A stretch of DNA of 64,000 nucleotides from Lacihabitans sp. CCS-44 (GTDB lineage Bacteria > Bacteroidota > Bacteroidia > Cytophagales > Spirosomataceae), in contig NZ_RJUE01000003.1 of the NCBI RefSeq assembly GCF_024343735.1, positions 1 to 64,000 of the forward strand, in the 5' to 3' direction. Position 1 is the first letter of the stretch. Every line of letters begins with the position of its first letter. A model generated the notes under the pieces. It saw only the letters and a list, made by a program, of their open reading frames with translations, had not been told where the DNA came from and ran no database searches. Position numbers and translations under genes: made by a program. Shown here piece by piece: positions 60,320 through 64,000 of this stretch.

Positions 60320-61624
60320 TTAGTCTATTATTTTATACTCCACCCTTCGATTGAGTTTTCTATTTTCTTCAGTATCGTTTGCCGAAACAGGCTGTGTATC
60401 TCCCAAACCGACAAACTTTATTCTATTTCCTAAAATTCCTTTACTCACCAAATATTCTCGCACATTGTAAGCCCTTTCCAAAGATAACTTTTTGTTGGCC
60501 TTGGAATCGCCTTGGTTATCGGTGTGACCCTCTATCTGGATTCTTAGACTAGAATTTTCTTTCAAATACGTTGCTAAATTATCCAACTGCTCAAAAGACT
60601 CCGGCAAAACATTGGATTCTCCAATTTGAAAGTAAACCTTATCCAACTTAAATGCGGACTTCTCTGGGTTAACCGGCACGCCAATATTTTCCTTTATTTC
60701 TTCCTTTACCTCAGCCTTTGGTTGAACTTCAGGCTGTGGTTTGGGTGGAGATACTGGTTCCAAAAACAAGTCCTTCTGGAAACTGCCTTTTTTCAAAAAA
60801 GCACCAACATCAAAAGACTCTTCTATTCCATCATAACCCGCAGAACTAATCTTGTATAGGACTTCCTTTGCGGTAATCATAAATTCATAAGAACCTGATT
60901 TAGAGGTCTGAACTGAATCAATAATTTGTTGGGTTTTGGCATCATAACAAAGGATTTTGGCTGAGATAGGCTTGTTACTAACGGCATCTATGACCTTCCC
61001 AAAGAGTTTAAAGTCTTCGGTTTCTTCGTTCTCTTCTTCCTCTTTTGGAGTAACCGCTAGGGCTTTTGGTTTGGCATTGACATCTGGATTATTAATGCTT
61101 ATTCCGAAGAAATTCCAATAAGTAAAATTATCTGCCCGATCGCTATCGTGCTCAATTAGATCAATATTTTCAAAGCCCTTTGGGATTTTCTCGAAATAAA
61201 CCCTGAAAAAATACTTTTTCCCTGGCTCTACATCCTTTCTATTGGGTGCGGTCGGGATGTCAGTTGCTTTGATAAATCTATATTTTTTGCCATCCGAAGT
61301 TTTCAAATAAGAAGTAGGCTGAAAACTGATGGTGCTGGCGTTTTCTTGTTGCATAAATTGCTGCAAAATCATATTCCTCATCATGGGGTTCATGTTTTGC
61401 AATTGTTCCTTTTCTTTAGGATTGTCTTTCAAGTAATCTTCCAGAATTTCTTTCGCAGTTTTAGCAACAAACTGCATTGAAAAAACCGTGCGGTCTTCGG
61501 TTATTTCGACTTTATTGATGAAAACATCTTTCGTAGATTTCTTTTTAATTTTGGGACTGGAAGTTACCTGAGCATCTACCCCTAAGCTTGCTGATAAGAA
61601 GATAATGAATAGGATTTTCTTCAT
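60320..61624 (-). CDS. OmpA-family envelope protein
   Basis: 434 residues with a signal peptide (to VDAQ). A Met-rich N-terminal region (NMNPMMRNMILQQFMQQ), a carboxypeptidase-regulatory-like domain (LFGKVIDAVSNKPISAKILCYD), a Pro/Lys/Glu linker, and a C-terminal OmpA domain (IQIEGHTDNQGDSKANKKLSLERA, NRRVEYKI) that binds peptidoglycan. Probably tethers an outer-membrane or periplasmic structure to the wall. Convergent with the Tudor-like gene; no terminator is obvious in the 90-bp gap. Confidence 0.9.
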   Translation of the reverse strand: MKKILFIIFLSASLGVDAQVTSSPKIKKKSTKDVFINKVEITEDRTVFSMQFVAKTAKEILEDYLKDNPKEKEQLQNMNPMMRNMILQQFMQQENASTISFQPTSYLKTSDGKKYRFIKATDIPTAPNRKDVEPGKKYFFRVYFEKIPKGFENIDLIEHDSDRADNFTYWNFFGISINNPDVNAKPKALAVTPKEEEENEETEDFKLFGKVIDAVSNKPISAKILCYDAKTQQIIDSVQTSKSGSYEFMITAKEVLYKISSAGYDGIEESFDVGAFLKKGSFQKDLFLEPVSPPKPQPEVQPKAEVKEEIKENIGVPVNPEKSAFKLDKVYFQIGESNVLPESFEQLDNLATYLKENSSLRIQIEGHTDNQGDSKANKKLSLERAYNVREYLVSKGILGNRIKFVGLGDTQPVSANDTEENRKLNRRVEYKIID

Positions 61625-61727
61625 TTTTGTTTATCCGTTTTAGTTTTTAAAACGCAGAATCTCAAAAATTAGTTTTCCTGTTCACTGTTAAAAAGTGTTA
61701 ATCAAAATGAATCAGATACCAAGAAAT

Positions 61728-62423
61728 TTAATCTCTGATGTCTTTTCCAATCATACTTTCAAAATTTCTAAGCTCACCCATCATTACCAATATATCGGCA
61801 GTAGTAAATATGTGCTCTGCTTTCAATTTTGTTTCCACAGTAGCCTTCTGGGTTTTCATACCCAAGAAATTCTTCTTTTCTTCGAAGTGCTTTATGGCAA
61901 TGAGCTTTAAATCATACTTTTGTTCAAAGTCGACCGTTGAAAGTTCTCTACCGATATAACGTTCCGGTACTTGAAGTTCAATGATACTGCAATTATCCGA
62001 TAAATCGAAGGACTCCACAATGCCCTTCATTTCCAATTGCTTAGCAAACATTTCTGCCGCTATTTCTTCAGGATTAAAGATGGTTTCAATGCCGATAGAC
62101 TCCAAAACCGTATGATGGACAGGGCTTATGGCCCGGGCTATGATTTGTTTGGCACTGAATTGCTTCATTAGTGCGGTGGTTATTATAGATGCTCCCACAT
62201 CTTCGCCAATGGCTATTACCACTATATCCACTTCTTTGATGGGCAAACTATTATAAGAATTGGCCTTTGAAGTATCAAGACTGATGGCATGTGTAATCTT
62301 ATTTTTTAATTGATCCACCACCTCAAATCTACTATCTACACCAAAGACTTCATGACCCATGGTGGTCAATCTTGCGGCCAAAGTTGAACCAAAATTACCT
62401 AAACCAACTACAATATATTTCAT
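61728..62423 (-). CDS. TrkA/KtrA-type potassium uptake regulator
   Basis: A 231-residue cytoplasmic RCK protein: nucleotide-binding VVGLGNFGSTLAARL, D30 region FGVDSRFEVV, VVIAIGEDVGASI, then an RCK_C domain (IIELQVPERYIGRELSTVDF). It gates the membrane K+ channel subunit in response to ATP/ADP or NAD(H). It starts 10 nt after the TrkH-like gene, forming a two-gene operon. The single-RCK length fits KtrA better than the double TrkA of E. coli. Confidence 0.94.
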   Translation of the reverse strand: MKYIVVGLGNFGSTLAARLTTMGHEVFGVDSRFEVVDQLKNKITHAISLDTSKANSYNSLPIKEVDIVVIAIGEDVGASIITTALMKQFSAKQIIARAISPVHHTVLESIGIETIFNPEEIAAEMFAKQLEMKGIVESFDLSDNCSIIELQVPERYIGRELSTVDFEQKYDLKLIAIKHFEEKKNFLGMKTQKATVETKLKAEHIFTTADILVMMGELRNFESMIGKDIRD

Positions 62424-62433
62424 AAAAAATACT

Positions 62434-63996
62434 TTACATTACTTGAACACTGTCCTTAGGATATCTGTAAGATTCACTATCAACCTTTTTGAAAATTCCA
62501 AAAAGCATGGTAAACAACCCCACCCTACCCAAAAACATACATACTATTAAAACCAATTTACTACCGTCTGAGATAGACGGAGTAAGATTTAGTGATAAAC
62601 CAACCGTACCATAGGCGGAAAAACATTCAAAGGCCACCATGTGCAGCGGGATTTGCGGATCAAAGATAGACATCATGAAAATTGCCACCCCGAGTATCAT
62701 AAACGAAGTAAAAATAACCACAAAAGCCCTCTGAACTGAACTTTGAGATATCTCTCTTCGAAATAATTCTATTCTGGTTTTTCCTTTTGCTAAGGCCACC
62801 ACATTAGACACCGCCAAGGTGAAAGTGGTAACCTTTATACCACCACCAGTAGAGCTAGGTGCAGCACCAATCCACATGAGCAAAAGGTACAGAAGGATCG
62901 TACTTTGCATTAGATTCCCCATGTTCACTGTATTAAAACCGGCCGTTCGTGGTGTTACCGAGCCAAAAAACGATCCTGAGAATTTACCGTATATAGAAGT
63001 GTGCTCAGCCAAGGTATTATTTTTCTCGAGAAAATAAAACGCAATTGTTCCAACCACCAACAAAACAAAGGTACTACTCAAAACTATACGGCTGTGAACC
63101 GAAAGACTTTTGGCTTGAAAAGTGAATCTTTCACCAAAAAACAAAAGTTTAAGAGTACTTCTCGTGTAATATTTCATGGCATTGTAAATATCTATAACCA
63201 CAGGAAAACCAATGCCCCCAAATATGATAAGCCATGAAACGACATTTTGTAGATTATAGTTTTTTCTGAGATTAACATTATAAAGGCCGTCAGCGACGTT
63301 GGAGAAACCGGCATTACAAAAAGCCGATATTGAATGAAAAAATGAGAAAAACCAATAGTCATAAGTAGTTCCAGGATAAGTACCAGCCGTGAAAACGAAT
63401 ATCAATATGGCACCCAAGAACTCAACCAAAAGTGTAAAAAACAATATTTTTTTTAATATAGAAAAAAGGGAGCTTGGCTGATCTGTCTCAATTATATTGC
63501 TCAATATCAAGTGATTACGTAGAGACATCCCACCCCTAAACAAAATAGCAAAGAAGTTGGTAAAAGTCATTAAGCCCAAACCACCTATTTGAATCAGAAT
63601 AAGTAAAATATCCTTTCCTAGGTCAGTAAATTTGGTGGGAACATCTACTGTTGAGAGACCTGTAACACAAACGGCACTTGTAGCCGTGAATAATGAATCT
63701 ATCAAACTTAAGTTCCCATTGGTGGCCTTTGGAATGAGGAGCATGGCCGTTCCCCAGAAAATCAAAAAACTAAAGGATATAGTAAATAATATAGAAGGAC
63801 TTAATAAGGAATTCTTTATCTCAGAAGAAACCGACAAAAAACGTAGGAAAAAGAAAGATGCTATGAGTAAATACAGAAAATAGGAGCTACTGAAGATAGC
63901 ATTCTGATTTTTGAAAATATTAAAAATAAAAAACACGAAGAATATGACAAAGTCAGAAATGTGTTTTCTTTCAAAAATCAGCTTTTTTGAACTCAA
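62434..63996 (-). CDS. TrkH/KtrB-type potassium transporter subunit
   Basis: At least 520 residues, inner membrane, with four P-loop-like filters of the SKT superfamily: FTATSAVCVTGLSTVD, HSISAFCNAGFS, SVTPRTAGFN and FECFSAYGTVGLSL. It imports K+ with the RCK protein encoded next. The N-terminus is SSKKLIFERKHISDF after a TTG at 63996; the frame remains open to the window edge, so the true start may lie beyond 64000. Confidence 0.93.
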   Translation of the reverse strand: MSSKKLIFERKHISDFVIFFVFFIFNIFKNQNAIFSSSYFLYLLIASFFFLRFLSVSSEIKNSLLSPSILFTISFSFLIFWGTAMLLIPKATNGNLSLIDSLFTATSAVCVTGLSTVDVPTKFTDLGKDILLILIQIGGLGLMTFTNFFAILFRGGMSLRNHLILSNIIETDQPSSLFSILKKILFFTLLVEFLGAILIFVFTAGTYPGTTYDYWFFSFFHSISAFCNAGFSNVADGLYNVNLRKNYNLQNVVSWLIIFGGIGFPVVIDIYNAMKYYTRSTLKLLFFGERFTFQAKSLSVHSRIVLSSTFVLLVVGTIAFYFLEKNNTLAEHTSIYGKFSGSFFGSVTPRTAGFNTVNMGNLMQSTILLYLLLMWIGAAPSSTGGGIKVTTFTLAVSNVVALAKGKTRIELFRREISQSSVQRAFVVIFTSFMILGVAIFMMSIFDPQIPLHMVAFECFSAYGTVGLSLNLTPSISDGSKLVLIVCMFLGRVGLFTMLFGIFKKVDSESYRYPKDSVQVM

Positions 63997-64000
63997 AATA

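Overview
The window is a piece of an AT-rich Bacteroidota chromosome, most likely a Cytophagales-type bacterium. The signs are: promoters with a -7 box of the form TAnnTTTG; almost no Shine-Dalgarno sites; a type IX secretion (T9SS) C-terminal sorting domain; two DUF5916 outer-membrane proteins; a serine-palmitoyltransferase-like enzyme; a small Hc1 histone-like protein; and RRM-type RNA-binding proteins. I saw no rRNA, tRNA, CRISPR array or prophage. The genus cannot be fixed from sequence reading alone.

Layout. 1-8408 (minus) is one giant secreted adhesin, at least 2,800 residues, running off the left edge and ending (within the window) in 98-residue PKD/Ig-like repeats at an exact 294-bp period. 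8750-16089 holds housekeeping and small genes: LytTR regulator, rpe, SPT-like synthase, Hc1 protein, MaoC hydratase, SnoaL-like protein, lipid kinase, SUI1/YciH, POT transporter and GrpB-like protein. 16213-26282 holds a NatAB-like ABC exporter, PBP1A, a subtilisin-like lipoprotein, and a three-gene overlapping operon (HAD phosphatase, DUF5916, RsmI-like methylase). 26599-33803 is a plus-strand run: uvrA, an unknown protein, a CruF-like carotenoid hydratase, a fuconolactonase-like hydrolase, and an overlapping ACAD/APH pair that looks like a split form of eukaryotic ACAD10/11. 33873-38051 (minus) has a T9SS cargo, an esterase and a PorE-like TPR-PD40-OmpA protein. 38531-39454 has two tandem RRM genes whose 5' leaders are conserved and of identical length.

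40551-50070 contains ychF; an outer-membrane pair (PorV-like barrel with an apparent CTG start, and a helix-hairpin-helix barrel); an aldose-epimerase-like protein; and a tight five-gene cassette of SDR, photolyase/cryptochrome, flavin reductase, DUF2256 zinc-ribbon protein and a PhrB-like photolyase. 50078-61624 has gamma-glutamyltransferase, a VOC protein, a second DUF5916 protein, a broken RAYT (REP-associated transposase) carrying a REP-like palindrome inside its own reading frame, a NagZ-type GH3/serine hydrolase fusion, a TspO-like membrane protein, a Tudor-like protein and an OmpA protein. 61728-64000 is a TrkA/TrkH (Ktr) potassium uptake pair at the right edge.

Best leads: the photolyase cassette with its SDR lacking the catalytic Tyr and PhrB-like enzyme apparently lacking Fe-S ligands; the conserved RRM leaders; the RAYT with an internal REP; the ACAD/APH pair; and the CTG-initiated signal peptide. 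Many genes have the -7 box 18-30 nt before the ATG, which decides several starts; uvrA and the divergent HAD gene have only 4 nt and may be leaderless.
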